Positions 1 to 12,987 of a stretch of DNA of 64,000 nucleotides are shown here, piece by piece; the first letter of the stretch is position 1; every line of letters begins with the position of its first letter. Below the pieces are notes generated by a model. That model did not search any database. It was not told the origin of the DNA and saw only the letters and a program-made list of their open reading frames with translations. The DNA lies in assembly GCA_021234155.1 (NCBI GenBank), contig JAJEKV010000020.1:14815268-14879267 (forward strand), given 5' to 3'. Both the position numbers and the translations under genes were made by a program. This stretch comes from Isoetes taiwanensis. Lineage: Eukaryota; Streptophyta; Lycopodiopsida; Isoetales; Isoetaceae.

Positions 1-1995
1 ACTAGTTCATAATGTTTATGAATGCAATAGCTTAAGTATCAAGCACAAATCTAGTTAAAATGCCGAATATATGATTTCATAAGGATTGCATCCGGATACT
101 TTCACATGCGTTAATGTTTTCCAAACTAAATGGAAGATCTAGTGGCATTAGCATGTTTGGCCTATTAGCAGCCTCCTGATGGGTAGTAACAGAGAAATGA
201 TAGAATTATTTTGTTAAGAAAATGATGATCCGTAAGAGTTGACCCATGACAAACTAATTTGAACTCGTATATTTCGCCTTGATAGCTAATAGCTCATTTG
301 ACCATTGATCTTCAAGTAGAAAATATAAAGGACAAGATAATTGATATTAAATGGAAGACATAGATTAATAACAAGGTAAATTTAAAAAGAAATTTTGAGC
401 ATATAGAGGTGATCGAACATGATGGCCTCTTTGGCCAAACAAGCTTATTAAAACTAGGCACGCCGATTTAATGAGTGCCGTACAACGTAATATTATGCAC
501 ACTATTTTTGGCATGTTTGAATCCATGCACCTCGGTTTTTTCAAGAGATATGTGATTCTTTACTGTTTGCATGAGATTCTCGCCATTGGGCCGGTGGATT
601 TGACATCTAGTGTTTTTACATCTTTCGCCTTTACACCGTAGACATGAGAATAGGAAAATCCATGCAGCTTAACATATTTCTAATCATGGAAAATGAATTG
701 GATATATTTAATTTTCTTTGATATTTAATGGCATTACACCGATTGCATTGCCCGAACAAATATAGGGCAATGCTTTGTTACTTTGCTTTGCCAAGTTAGA
801 TTAGCTCCAGCCCAAAGAATGTCCGCAATGTGTGCATTGATTTGCACATTCCTAACTTTTGTTCAAACAAGATCCTTATGCTAATAGCGGTTGCCCCGAT
901 AGCAACGTTTTTTCTCAGAGATGCTTAGCCATGTGATCACTATATGATCTTTTCTTAGCATTTAGCTCGTGGTTTATTCAAGTTTGATCTACCTCGCTTG
1001 TTTCCAATATTGTAGGCGCTTTGACATTCCGCCTTTGATCTCGTAAGAATAGTTGACATTCTCGCCTTGATCTTGATCTGTAAGAATAGCTTAGACTGTT
1101 ACATGTTCATGCATGGTACTGGGTCTACATGATCAAGCTTCAGATTCAGCAGTCTGCTTTGAGGTAGGTTTTGTGCTTTATACCATCGCCGATATGGTGG
1201 AGTTGTATATATCGATTCTCGCCTTACATCCAAATTGGCCCACCATAGAATGTTCTCGATATGATTTCTAAAGGAAGTAAATGAATAATAAAAGTAGTTG
1301 GACATGGTATTTGCCTTTATGAAACGTAAATAAGTTTTCGGGACAGTTTGGTAAGCATTTGCCGATGCTAGGGTTGTACGTAACCGCAATTGCTTTCTAT
1401 TTGTTTATTAGAATATGCAAGGTGAAGGGCGAAGAGCCCAAGAGATCCGTAGCTTACCCTGTGGATGGCTCATGTTGTTACCCTTTCCAAGGCTAACATT
1501 CATCCGGGTTTCATTGCAAGTTACGGGATTTCTTGCTCTATGTGTGTTTTCCATTTATTCAAGTTGGAAAAGCTACAAGACAAGACAAGATGACATCAAG
1601 ATACATTTTGACAAATTTGTTTGAGCTCTATGGTGCTGATTTGGAAGACAAGGAAAATTCTGAACTCTATGTTTGCTTGGATATTCTAATCCCAAATCCT
1701 AGAAAAAGCAGCTTTTAGACTTCAAAAGTATTTAACATTGGTAATATAAAGATTTTGGAGAACTTTTGGATTATGAATGAAATTATGTTTATAAGCTCTA
1801 GAGAACGGGGAACTTCTTGTAGATTGTAGAATATGGTAATTGCTTTTGCCTTGATAAATGCTAACCATTTTAAGGCTTAAGTCAAATGTACACCTTGATT
1901 TGGCTTAAGGCTGCATATTGACCTAAGTGGTCTTTGCAAAAGTCCATGAAAGGTAAAAAGTCCTGCTTTTAACAGTTTAAAGGGTTTTTTTCATT
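1..1995. repeat. Long direct repeat, copy 1 (left end outside window)
   Basis: Starts ACTAGTTCATAATG and runs in parallel with 3788-5776, offset 3,787 bp. Stretches over 100 bp long are identical, separated by clustered 1-5 bp differences. No convincing coding sequence: the short frames in both copies are broken at different points. The copies could be a tandem duplication with a 3.8-kb period or the two LTR-like ends of an element with a 1.8-kb interior. No tRNA-type primer site is visible after copy 1, so I do not call LTRs. Similarity ends near the poly(T)/CATTAA at about 1990. Confidence 0.85.
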
Positions 1996-3787
1996 AACTC
2001 CGCCTCTCTAGTTATACTAGGGACCTTAAAATGGTTGGAATACAGGTGTTTATAATTTCTTATTAATACTTATTGGATATTTATAGGGATTGGCATAGGC
2101 CGGACATGGGAATTATGATTCGCCTAAGCTGATTTTTGCTCGTATTTGGCAAAGACATAAAGGAAATCCATTCAAAAATAAAGGTAACATGACATTTGTT
2201 TTTGAAATTATGTCGATTGAATTTTTACACAAATTGGATTATAGAATGAGTTCTCGCTCTTTAAACTAGTCATTTGGCATTGGCCCACTAGGGTTATTCT
2301 GCTTGCCATTTGGCTCTCTTTAAAAGAGAGAAATAAATACTTGCAATAAGAGTTAATTAGGCAATATAGGTAGGGTAGGGCTTTGGCAACAAGGTCCTAC
2401 TCTCCTTGTTGCTAACTCTATGTATGACTTTTGCCCACCCCGACCTACGGTGGGGGAGGCGGCTTTTTTATTATGAATAATATGCATTTAACCATATGTT
2501 ACAATACAAACTTGTCAACATATTTCATGTTTTTGAAAGTATTATATCTCATGAGATAGGTCAGCAGGCACACTTGAAGGCTTAACTTTGGCATATACAA
2601 TTGCTACGTGGTTTATTTAAAATAAGAATTTGAAAGATATCTTTGAAAAAATCTGAAAAGACGGTGTTTATTTGACTTGTTACACTTGTTCTTAGATATG
2701 AAAATGTGGCTGTTGGATATTCTTAATGATTTGACGATTTTAGGGATATGAGGCATTTTGGCTTAAAACACTAAGTTTTCAATGCACGCTGCTCAAACAA
2801 AGGTATTTTATGACCATGGTTTTCCATTAGATGGATGATGTATACAACTAGTAAAGGTCGAAAACATTTTGAGGGATGATGCCTAAAGTCAAGGTAAGAA
2901 TTAGTTATGAAGTTTAGTGCACATTTAATGGCTCTAGGAAGCGTAAAGCAATCGCTAAGATATGGAACGAACATGGTTAAAAAAGTTCCAAGGCATCTTT
3001 TGATTGCAATCGACTTTTGTTAGATGGTGGTAATGTGAAATTGCTTATATCAAAATGAAATGACCATATTGTCGAACAAATTGATAAGGCAAAGAAATAA
3101 CAAGGTTTTTAGACGAATTTGTCTTAACTATTTTATTTTAGGGTTTCGACCATGGCATTTGATGGGCAAGGAATTATGATATTGTATAATCGACGTGAGA
3201 GAACTCCAGACATCCGCACGATCGGAAAAGGTGAAACATAACCCGAATACCATGCCTATATATAATCGCTTTCTAACCCTAAAGTAGCGTAAATAGATCG
3301 TGAAAGGCAGCGTAATGCGATCTATATATAAAAAACCCTAGAAATAGGGATATAGCATTTCGTTTTTGTCTGCCGGTTCAATCCGCCCACTTCATTTCTC
3401 GGTCGTGTTTCTGCTTTGTTTTGGTTTAGCATAACATGAAAGAGAGGAGATCCGGAATGTGGCAACCAAATTGGTGGCAAAGATATGCATGCACCTTGCA
3501 TTACACCGTGTCATTTTCATAGAAAATTGCTATAGACTCGATTGGAATCGTTGAGCAATCTGAAGTGCTATCTAGGAAGGCACAAGGAGATGCTGAAAAT
3601 TCAAATCTATGGAGAACCAAGGAAAAAAGGCAAATAAATATTCTCTTACCAAAATGGATGGTGATGTTTGCACAAGAATCGACAAATATAATTCAAGCGA
3701 ATGCAAATGGAAAATCCAAAGACAAGCAAATCAGGGTTGGAAGCATTTTGAATACATTTGGTCTGTTGATCTAGCTTGCTTAGATTT
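1996..3787. other. Spacer between the two long repeats, no gene recognised
   Basis: AT-rich DNA between the two repeat copies. It holds a small GC-rich hairpin (2434-2454) and short frames near 3565-3845 (rich in K, N, Q) that match nothing I recognise. If the repeats are tandem, this is the rest of the repeat unit; its second copy would then have been lost or displaced by the LINE at 5777. Confidence 0.5.
2434..2467 (+). other. GC-rich hairpin followed by T-tract
   Basis: CCCACC (2434-2439) pairs with GGTGGG (2449-2454), followed by GAGGCGGC and a T7 run. It resembles a terminator stem-loop in shape, but in nuclear plant DNA this has no defined meaning. It may mark the end of a mobile element. 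Confidence 0.3.
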
Positions 3788-5776
3788 ACTAGTTCATAAT
3801 GTTTATGAATGCAATAGCTTAAGTATCAAGCACAAATCTAGTTAAAATGCTTTGGAATATATGATTTCATAAGGATTGCATCCGGATACTTTCACATGCG
3901 CAATGTTTTCCAAACTAAATGGAAGATCTAGTGGCATTAGCATGTTTGGCCTATTAGCAGCCTCTCGGATGGGTAGTAACAGAGAAATGATAGAATTATT
4001 TTGTTAAGAAAAATGATGATCCGTAAGAGTTGACCCATGACAAACTAATTTGAACTGTATATTTCCATCTTGATAGCTAATAGCTCATTTGACCATTGAT
4101 CTTCAAGTAGAAAATATAAAGGACAAGATACTGATATTAAATGGAAGACATAGATTAATAACAAGGTAAATTTAAAAGAAATTTTGAGCATATAGAGGTG
4201 ATCAACATGATGGCCTCTTTGGCCAAACAAGCTTATTAAAACTAGGCACGCGATCAGCATGAGTCTTTGTGCAACAGAATATTATGCACACTATTTTTGG
4301 CATGTTTGAATCCATGCACCTCGGGTTTTCAAGAGATATGTGATTCTTTACGGTGTTTGCATGAGATTCTCGCCATTGGGCCGGTGGATTTGACATCTAG
4401 TGTTTTTTACATCTTTTCGCCTTACAATCGTAGACATGAGAATAGGAAAAATCCATGCAGCTTAACATATTTCTAATCATGGAAAATGAATTGGATATAT
4501 TTAATTTTCTTTGATATTTAATGGCATTACACCGATTGCATTGCCTCGAATAGGTCATAGGGCAATGCTTTGTTACTTTGCTTTGCCAAGTTAGATTAGC
4601 TCCAGTTCCAAAAAATGTCCGCAATGTGTGCATTGATTTGCACATTCCTAACTTTTTGTTCAAACAAGATCCTTATGCTAATAGCGGTTTGCCCGATAGC
4701 AACGTTTTTTTTTACGCATGCTTAGCCATGTGATCACTATATGATCTTTTCTTAGCATTTAGCTCGTGTTTATTCAAGTTTGATCTACCCGCTTGTTTCC
4801 AATATTGTAGGCGGTTTTGACATTCTCGCCCTTGATCTGTAAGAATAGTTGACATTCTCGCCCTTGATCTTGATCCAGAAGAATAGCTTAGACCGTTACA
4901 TGTTCATGCATGGTACCGGCTCTACATAGTTTTTTCAGTTAGTCGCTTGAGGTAGGTTTTGTGCTTTATACTCACCGCCGATATGGTGGAGTTGTATATA
5001 TCGATTCTTACGCCCTTACATCCAATTTGGCCCGCACCATAGAATGTTCCGATATGATTTCTAAAGGAAGTAAATGAATAATAAAAGTAGTTGGACATGG
5101 TATTTGCCTTTATGAAACGTAACAAGTTTTCGTGGACGGGTTTGGTAAGCATTTGGCCGATGCTAGGGTTGTACTGTAACCGCAATTGCTTTCTATTTGT
5201 TTATTAGAATATGCAAGGTGAAGGGCTTAAGAGCCCAAGAGATCCGTAAGCTTACCCGATGGCTCATGTTGTTACCCTTTCCAAGGCTAACATTCATCCG
5301 GTTTCATTGCGTGTTACGGGGTTTCTTGCTCTATGTGTGTTTTCCATTTATTCAAGTTGGAAAAGCTACAAGACAAGACAAGATGACATCGAAGATACAT
5401 TTTTGACAAATTTGTTTGAGCTCTATGGTGCTGATTTGGAAGACAAGGAAAAATTAAACTCTATGTTTGTCGGATATTCTAATCCCAGCCTAGAAAAGCA
5501 GCTTTTTAGACTTCAAAAAGTATTTAACATTGGTAATATAAAGATTTTTGGAGAACTTTTTGGATTATGAATGAAATTATGTTTATAAGCTCTAGAGAAC
5601 GGGGAACTTCTTGTAGATTGTAGAATATGGTAATTGCTTTTGCCTTGATAAATGCTAACCATTTTAAGGCTTAAGTCAAATGTACACCTGATTTGGCTTA
5701 AGGCTGCATATTGACCGGAAGTGGTCTTTGCAAAAGTCCATGAAAGGTAAAAGTCTGTTTTAACAGGTTTAAAGGG
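3788..5776. repeat. Long direct repeat, copy 2
   Basis: Second copy of the segment at 1-1995. It is interrupted at about 5777, in the sequence AAAGGG-T(n), by the poly(T) of the minus-strand LINE; copy 1 reads AAAGGGTTTTTTTCATTAA at the same place. Differences from copy 1 cluster at short C/G-containing words (see findings). Confidence 0.85.
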
Positions 5777-7280
5777 TTTTTTTTTTTTTTTTTTTTTTGA
5801 GAGAGAATGGGGTTTTTTTTTTTTCATTAATTATAGAAAAAGGTACATTGATGTGAGTGAGCCATGTAATTGACTACTCAACATTAAGCATATAAACAAA
5901 ATAGAGAAAATAGCCATAAATAATTGCTGTGCTAAACAAATAGCGGAAGTGTTTGAAAATATGAAGTCCTTGACTTCCTTATGGGGGTTATGAAACCTGC
6001 AGTGCTGCTACTGAATTAAACCAGTGGAGAACCAAAATTGAGCAACAATGATGTAAATCAGAGGCGCAATATGTAGACAAAAACACAGCAACTCCCCGAG
6101 ACAAAACCTCAGAACTCCCCGATAGTGCTCTTTTTGGATTCAGAATGAGAGGATGAAGTGTTGTAAATAGGATCATGAGGATGGGATGGCAAGATTGAAG
6201 TTCAGGAATTAGGATTTGGTAGGATATTGGATAGAAAATGATATGAATGAAGGTAGTCAAGTTTTGGCCGGTAATCACGGTTCTGCAGAATGAGAGTGTT
6301 ACCATTTCCCCCAGTTTAGCTCTTGAATTAGTCATTCGATTGGTTGTGGACATCAGAATGATGAGTGTACCATAAGCATCTGCCAAACATCTGTGATGGT
6401 AATATCATTGTCTGTAGTATTCAAATTGTTGGTCTGTCATCCTTCTGCTATTGATTTCTAGGAACCACCATAATTGCACCATTATGTGCCTCTGCAAAAC
6501 TCTATTGCCCAATCAATTTCCTGATCAGGGATGTCAGGAATGTCAATGTTTGTGATGCCTCGACTAGGCACCCGCCCATAATCCATCATCCGTATAATCA
6601 ATATCATGGAATAACCTCTTTTACGAAAAGTGTATGCTCACCGGCTCAACCATGTATTAAAATCTCTGCTAGGGTTCGTCATATAATCTTGCAGGAAGAG
6701 AATCATTGTCAGTAAGAGTAGCATTGCAGTTTAATTTAAACAAATTATGAAAGCCTATGTAATGACCAATACTATGCTACTTGTTATCCACAGAATCTCT
6801 ATCTACATGCATCTGATTAGTTGCAGCCATTTCAATGTCGTATATAACTTGTGTTTTTATCCAGTGAATAGATATTCTTTTTCCCCTATAATGACATCTA
6901 TTTCTATGTTTCCATACATTCCATAAAGCAATGAAGCATAAAGAGTTTGTGAAAGCATCATCATTCATCATGAAATCCAATAGAGTAGCAGGGCATAAAA
7001 TTTTGAAGGTATCTTCAAACCATAACCAGAAGGAGGTGAGCTTGACACACCCAAAGATATGCTCAAAAGTTTCCTCATTACCACAATCAAGAGGACAATT
7101 TGAATCAATAGGATGAGTAAGATGACTTGAGTGCCTAGAAATCATTTCCAAATTAGATAAACTCTTGTTTGCAATAAGCCAAACAAAGTAGGAGATCTTT
7201 GGGGGCAGATAGGAATGCCAAATGTTTGTGAAGAGTCTGGTTTCAGTTTCATCCGAGAAACCCCAATACAATCAAGCCCA
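5777..7280 (-). mobile_element. 5'-truncated LINE retrotransposon
   Basis: On the minus strand this reads: coding end of a reverse-transcriptase ORF (7271-6777), a ~950-bp 3' tail, then two poly(A) tracts (poly(T) at 5777-5798 and 5811-5822 on plus). Orientation, poly(A) end and loss of everything upstream of the zinc-binding domain are typical of target-primed insertion with 5' truncation. It lies in copy 2 of the long repeat, so it is younger than that duplication. The left part of the tail (5988-6386) has short frames that I regard as non-coding. Confidence 0.75.
6777..7271 (-). pseudogene. LINE ORF2 C-terminal zinc-binding domain (zf-RVT)
   Basis: A 164-residue open frame matching the reverse-transcriptase zinc-binding domain that follows the RT in plant L1-type LINEs. 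Visible signatures are the W..LPPKISYFVWL segment (residues 18-32) and the zinc ligands C59, C63, H71 and C75 (CPLDCG..EHIFGC), then a W-K-x-R-N-R type tail (NVWKHRNRCHY). In intact elements this domain helps the RT bind RNA or DNA during target-primed reverse transcription. Here the endonuclease and RT are missing upstream, so the fragment is inactive. The first Met is arbitrary, because the true frame runs in from the missing upstream part. Confidence 0.8.
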
Positions 7281-8460
7281 AAAATATGGTAAAGAATTTA
7301 ATCTTTATTCTTTAAAAGGGAAAAATAGAACTTATATTTATCATAGGCCCAAAGGCTACACTCGAGTAACATGGACATAATAGGTATATAATATCTAACT
7401 CCAAATATATATATTATCCATGAAGTCTCAGACTAGGAAATTCTAGATATCAACACGATTCTATTAATCCTGTCCCTTAACTGCTCGGCTACACTCAGGT
7501 TGCTCCCTCAACTCTGCTTACACCATGAAACAAAAGGGGGTTAGCCATAAGGGCTAAGTGGGGGTTGAGGCGCTGGTAATTTCCTAGGTACCTAGACATA
7601 CAACATGTAATGTACAGTCCAAAATGTTATTTAATCAAGGCTTACCATCATGCACCTATCCCTGTAATCACACTTGTTAACACATGTCTACACATATATA
7701 ATCATGGCACCTAATCTTCAAGATATCATGCACATCGCCATGTTAAATAGGACAATCATAAGGTGCAACCAATATTCCTCTGGGTATTGGAGTGGCCGAC
7801 TCGGCTGATCAGGTCAGTGGCATAGGGGCGGGGTAAGCCTCGTGTATACACACCCTTCCACGCTGCGTCCAGCATTGGAGGACCACTTAACCATGAGCTT
7901 GACATTGCACCCACATTGGGTATCAACGCTCCATGTTTCATGAATATATGCTAACAACTGTGGCGATAATATTAATAAGTTGTGTATTAGCCGTGAGACT
8001 TAGACCATAGAATCTAGTCTTCAGCCCCCAAAGGACTATATCAAAGAAACATTTTATGAGTAGACTAACTTGGGAGCATATTACATGGAATAAGAATTCA
8101 ATCCAAAGTAGCACATTAGACATCAACAACATGGCAAATACATATCAAGAAAGCGATGAATCAACTTAATAATCCTAGTGCAATACCAACAATTTAGCAA
8201 GGGAAAATAACACATGAGTAACGAGAGAAACAAGAACGTTAATGTCCTACCTTCAAGAACCGCGAGAGAAATAAGAACATTAATGTCCTACCTTCAAGAA
8301 CCAAAAGAGCTATGGGACAAAATGAGCTTATTCAGATTTGAACCCTAGATCTAAGTTTGCACCACAAGTCTTAATAATTTTCCTCAATCAACTCCCAATA
8401 GAAGTTATTGTAATAAAAAATCTAAAGTCAATTATTTAAAAGTGATAACCGTTTTATTTT
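7281..8460. other. Unassigned repeat-like DNA
   Basis: No gene recognised. It starts where the LINE homology stops. Around 7470-7560 and 7790-7930 it has moderately GC-rich blocks (for example GGGGGTTAGCCATAAGGGCT) that look like conserved LTR or other non-coding element sequence, but I found no partner copy in the window and no terminal repeats. Confidence 0.35.
8223..8302. repeat. 41-bp tandem duplication
   Basis: GAGAGAAACAAGAACGTTAA... at 8223 is repeated at 8264 with two C/T or G/A differences (AACAAGAACG versus AATAAGAACA). Two units with period 41. Confidence 0.9.
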
Positions 8461-8984
8461 TATTTACATTTAGGGCTGATTATAGTGCAATGGCGGAGGC
8501 AAAAGCGTGTGGCCTTTCAGCTATGCTCCAGAAGAAGCATTACAGTCCACCTAATCAATTAGGAATTTACTAGCTGATAGAGATGTTGATAGGCAGTTGT
8601 CAGTGAAAGAAGATCATTCAGCAGATTTTCTGAGATTTCTCGACTCTATCAACCACTCTTAGTATGACGAAATAGCCTTGCCAGAAGGTTTTAGAACCTC
8701 TCAGAGCTATATGTTGGATTATCATTACTAACAGATGAAAAAGCAAATCGCTAGGAAAGCGTGGCCAACGGAACAGATGAAAAAGCAAATCGCTGGGAAA
8801 GCATGGCCAATGGAGTCTCTCATTGCAGTTTCTCCAAGGTGAAAACCATGGCTCTGGGGGGAAGGAAATATCTCTTCATCTATGAAATCAAATGACAACA
8901 GAAGCAAGCATGGCCATGATATCTAATCAACCATAGTAATGTAACTCCGGTGGAGAGCATCCACAAATTCTAAAGATTGAGCAG
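8461..8984. other. Unassigned DNA with a 42-bp tandem duplication
   Basis: No gene recognised. 8731-8772 and 8773-8814 are tandem copies of a 42-bp unit starting ACAGATGAAAAAGCAAATCG. They differ by three transitions (TAGG/TGGG, GCGTGG/GCATGG, CAACGG/CAATGG); in each, copy 1 or 2 shows the A or T form. Confidence 0.7.
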
Positions 8985-9058
8985 ACTACAATGAAATGAT
9001 TGATTCCATGGTGCAAGGCATACTACAATGAAATGATTGAGTCCATGGTGCAAACCAT
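8985..9058. repeat. 37-bp tandem duplication
   Basis: ACTACAATGAAATGATTGA... at 8985 is repeated at 9022. Period 37, one mismatch (GATTCC versus GAGTCC). It directly precedes the (TC)n tract. Confidence 0.9.
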
Positions 9059-9081
9059 GACCACCCACCTGGGATTCGTCC

Positions 9082-9706
<625 letters not shown>

Positions 9707-9820
9707 GTACATTGTGCCCCAGGCTCGTGCTCTTGTGGCATCCTTTTGTGCTTACACAGTTAGATGAGACATGTGAATTTTGTACTTTTTATCTGATTAA
9801 TAAATTTTTTGGCTTTCGTC

Positions 9821-9853
<33 letters not shown>
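9707..9853 (+). mobile_element. LINE 3' end with poly(A) tail
   Basis: GTACATTGTGCCCCAGGCTC at 9707 through GATTAATAAATTTTTTGGCT, followed by A30 (9824-9853). The reverse complement of the same sequence is at 57010-57135, also ending in poly(A). A shared sequence that terminates in poly(A) in both copies, in opposite orientation and unrelated flanks, identifies the 3' end of one LINE family. The 5' limit cannot be set here because no RT frame is preserved upstream. Confidence 0.8.
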
Positions 9854-9855
<2 letters not shown>

Positions 9856-10880
9856 TTACATTATGGTGTTGCATTACAACTTGAAAACTCTAAAGGTTAC
9901 ATTATGGTATTGGAGTTTGGTTGAAGCACACCTTAAAAAATCTAAAATATAACTATTACAATAGGTTTGGAGGGATCCATAAAACCCCCAGTTAGATCTT
10001 TTTTGTGCCAAAGAATACTAACTTATTGTACTAAAATATGAAATACATTTGAAATAAGAGGGCCGAGGGGAATGGCCCCGCCTGTTTTGTTTGGGTGCAA
10101 TGTTGGCCAAATTTTTGGCACCCGGCCAATATGACAAAAAAAAAAAAACACATTAAAGGTTGGGGAAGGAGGGAGAAGATCAATGGTCCAGATTCACTTG
10201 TGCTTGTGATTAGGATCCAAGGGCTCAGATCAAATTGTGTTAGTTGTTAAGCAAAAATAGTTGTTAAGCAAAAAAAAAAACAAATTTGGTTAAGGAGAAG
10301 TAGAAGACGAAAAACAAAGGATTGATGAGATGTCAAAAAGAAGTGCCAAGATCATGACAAATGGATGGTCGAGATTTGTGGAAACAAAATATAAATATCT
10401 TGTCTTCTCCTCTTTGGCTCTAGGACCTTCCATGAAGAAAGGGTAGTGGCAAACCATGGGAAAAAAAATTGAGAAACTTCTTTCCTCATGGCTCTAACTG
10501 AAGCTCTGCATGCCCCTCCAAGAATCTTTTATGTTTGCCCATATGTCTCAATGTGGTCGAAATATAGACCCTTGACTATAAGGAAAAGTCTTCGCCAAAA
10601 ACATATTGGCGCATCCTTTTTCCATACATCTATGACCTCTTTGCCATCATAGCTTTGTGCCTGCCTCATTTTGCACTAAAGGCTCAATCATTGTCATAGC
10701 CATATATTGCAAATAGACTTGCAAAAGCTCCCATTTTCATGCTTACATCATTCAACAAAGCATCTAAAGAGTTGATCTTCTTATCTGGTGGTCCAATTAC
10801 TTGATACTCCAAGAGTGATTGCTAACCTAGTATTAAGAACTAGATCAGAATGGAGCTAACTAGTTCTCTACTCACCATAC
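9854..10880. other. Intergenic DNA, no gene
   Basis: GGTTACATTATGGT follows the poly(A) and recurs at 9893, a 39-bp spaced duplication. A small inverted word (TTGGCC..GGCCAA) lies near 10105-10135, with an A13 run at 10137-10149. Nothing coding seen. Confidence 0.4.
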
Positions 10881-11230
10881 TCACCATAATCAACATGTGT
10901 CATATGTATGTATAATGCATAACTTATGTCACATGTATTGTGCCACAAGATTCCATATGTCACATGTGTCATGCCATGAATGTATAGCATAAACATATGT
11001 GACATATGTATGTCACACATATATGGCATAAGATATGTGACATATGTATGTCACGTGTGCTACATTATGAGTCAATGGTGTCACACTTGTCATGTTTAGA
11101 ATTATGGCATAGCAAATATGCTATACATATGCCATAAATCATTCACATATCATAACACGTGACATATGATATAAGACTTATAGTTTATATCTGACATATG
11201 ATATAAAGGTTATAATTTACATCTGCATAT
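10880..11230. repeat. AT-rich cluster of CATATG/GTGACATA near-palindromes
   Basis: The 18-mer GTGACATATGTATGTCAC occurs at 10999-11016 and 11037-11054 (period 38). The surrounding 350 bp is packed with variants (CATATGTCACATGT, TGTGACATATG, ACACGTGACATATGATATAA). The 18-mer is nearly self-complementary, so the region could form cruciforms. It has no recognised family. Confidence 0.7.
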
Positions 11231-12898
11231 CTAATGAAATTTGGAAATTAATCATTAACACAACTATTGACTAGATTTTACAAAATTAGTCAATCTAGTT
11301 ATAAAAGATAAGGAGAATCGCATAATTTTGTATGGTCAAAGGTTAAGGGGGCTCAATTATAAAGTCTAAATGTCGTAAAGGTCTAAGGCATCAAAAATAT
11401 TAAATGTCAAGATCTAGTTATTAAGCTTTAAAGGCTTATATTTTGAAGATTAAAGCGGTTATAATAAAGAAAAGATTGATGATATGGCCTAATGAAGGGT
11501 GGAGATTGTCATTGAATTAAAGATCGAGATATATTGTAGAAAAATACAAATATTTTGAAGAGAGAATCTCTCTTACTCTCTTCATATGATATGATTTAAG
11601 TTTAATGTCAAGTATAGAGCTCAGGGAGAGGTCCACAAGAATAAGTGATGAGGCTAAATCATGGGGAGCTAGAGATTAAAGGCCTAGAATATCTAAGATC
11701 ATAATAATTGGCAAAGAGAAAGAAAGACAATGCCATGCTTATATTTTAAAACCATATATAGAATTGAATTTCCTTAGAAAAATAGTTTTATTGTGCTGAC
11801 AGTTCGTCTGGAGAGGGTAGGTGGCTAGAAGGTCTTCTTGTAACTCTTTATTGTTCGAGGCATGGTTTTCAGAAAGTAAATGAAAAAATAACAAGCAACA
11901 GATGACGTGGAGCCGAGAAAAGCTTAGATTGCAGCTAGTTCAGCTCACCAGGTGTCAAAATATAGCTCCAATATGTGATAGAACATTTTTTGGTTTGAGT
12001 ATTAATTGGCCAAATCCTTTGAACTCTATGCATTTTTTTAACCCTTTCCTTTTGCCTTTCATATGTATATGAGGATTGCTCTAATGAACATCTACAATTA
12101 AATTGAGAAGCTTATCAGAAAGTTCGTCTAGGATAGTAGACATCTAATGAACTGGAATTACAAAAAATAAGAAAAGTGGTGGGTTTGCTTGCAAATTTTT
12201 TTCGCAAGCATGTGCTCTGGGTGGTAAATATATTTGGATCTTCTTTCATTACTTATTGCTTGAGTAAAAGTCATGTGCTAGGCACGATTGGGCAACGGGG
12301 TAGAGAGGTTAAGTTCCAACTGAGTTGGCATTGTATCGTCCAACATGGCAAGTAGGCGGATGTGCTCCCGCCCCAAAAAAAAGAACATTTTGAAAAAGAG
12401 GCGACAGCTTCTCCACAAATCGGAACTTGCAGGTATCAAATTCCAATGAGAAGAACTGCTACCATACTACATTCATGTGCTCCATCGTCTTGTAATGATT
12501 TGGGTCTATTAAAAAAATGTAAGGAAAAAAAATGTCTCTTACGACAGAAAACAAAACTAGAAACTAGATACGCTAAATCCTCATGTGAAAATCTAAGAAC
12601 TTACATATGACTTAAACTAGTTAAGACTTAAATTGAGGTTTGTTTGGATGATGTGATGTGATAGTTATGTTTTATACTTATCTTGCAAGCTTTCAAGCAT
12701 GTGGCGTACTTGCGCCTTCCCCCTTTCTAGGTTACTTTTGCTTCTTGCTAAATAAAGCTCCTCCAAATTGCACGATGGTGGCCCTACTACTAAGTTACAT
12801 AAGGTAAAAAAAACATGTCATTTTCAATGATTGTCCTTGTCAATGTAGTGATAAATAAATAAAAAAGGTATTTCAAGTTCATTGTTATTTATAATCAT
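11231..12898. other. Intergenic DNA, no gene
   Basis: A frame at 12362-12610 has no domain and low complexity; I do not call it a gene. Nothing else supportable. Confidence 0.4.
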
Positions 12899-12986
12899 TC
12901 ACCGTCAATGTACTATTATAATATAGAATATCATTATAATCCTACTTCGTATCACTGTTATACTATAATCTTTCATTGTCATTCTA
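12899..12986. repeat. Dispersed AT-rich motif flanking the Helitron
   Basis: GTCAATGTACTATTATAATATAGAATATCATTATAATC here matches 53853-53895 (GTCAATGTAATATTACTATAATATAGAATATC...), so it is an older dispersed sequence into which the Helitron inserted. The host T that must follow a Helitron CTAG end is at 12987. Confidence 0.6.
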
Positions 12987-12987
12987 A

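Noticed and set aside
2434..2467. Rho-independent terminator
   Set aside because: The hairpin-plus-T shape is present, but the surroundings are plant nuclear repeat DNA, where such terminators are not used.
1..5776. LTR retrotransposon made of the two long repeats
   Set aside because: No primer-binding site, polypurine tract, gag-pol frame or TG..CA ends could be seen; the left end is outside the window, so it is not excluded.
10880..11230. CRISPR-like array
   Set aside because: Repeat spacing is irregular and the spacers are themselves repeat variants; the context is eukaryotic.
12270..12370. tRNA or SINE (GGGTAGAGAGGTTAAGTTCC)
   Set aside because: No B box at the right distance and no cloverleaf.
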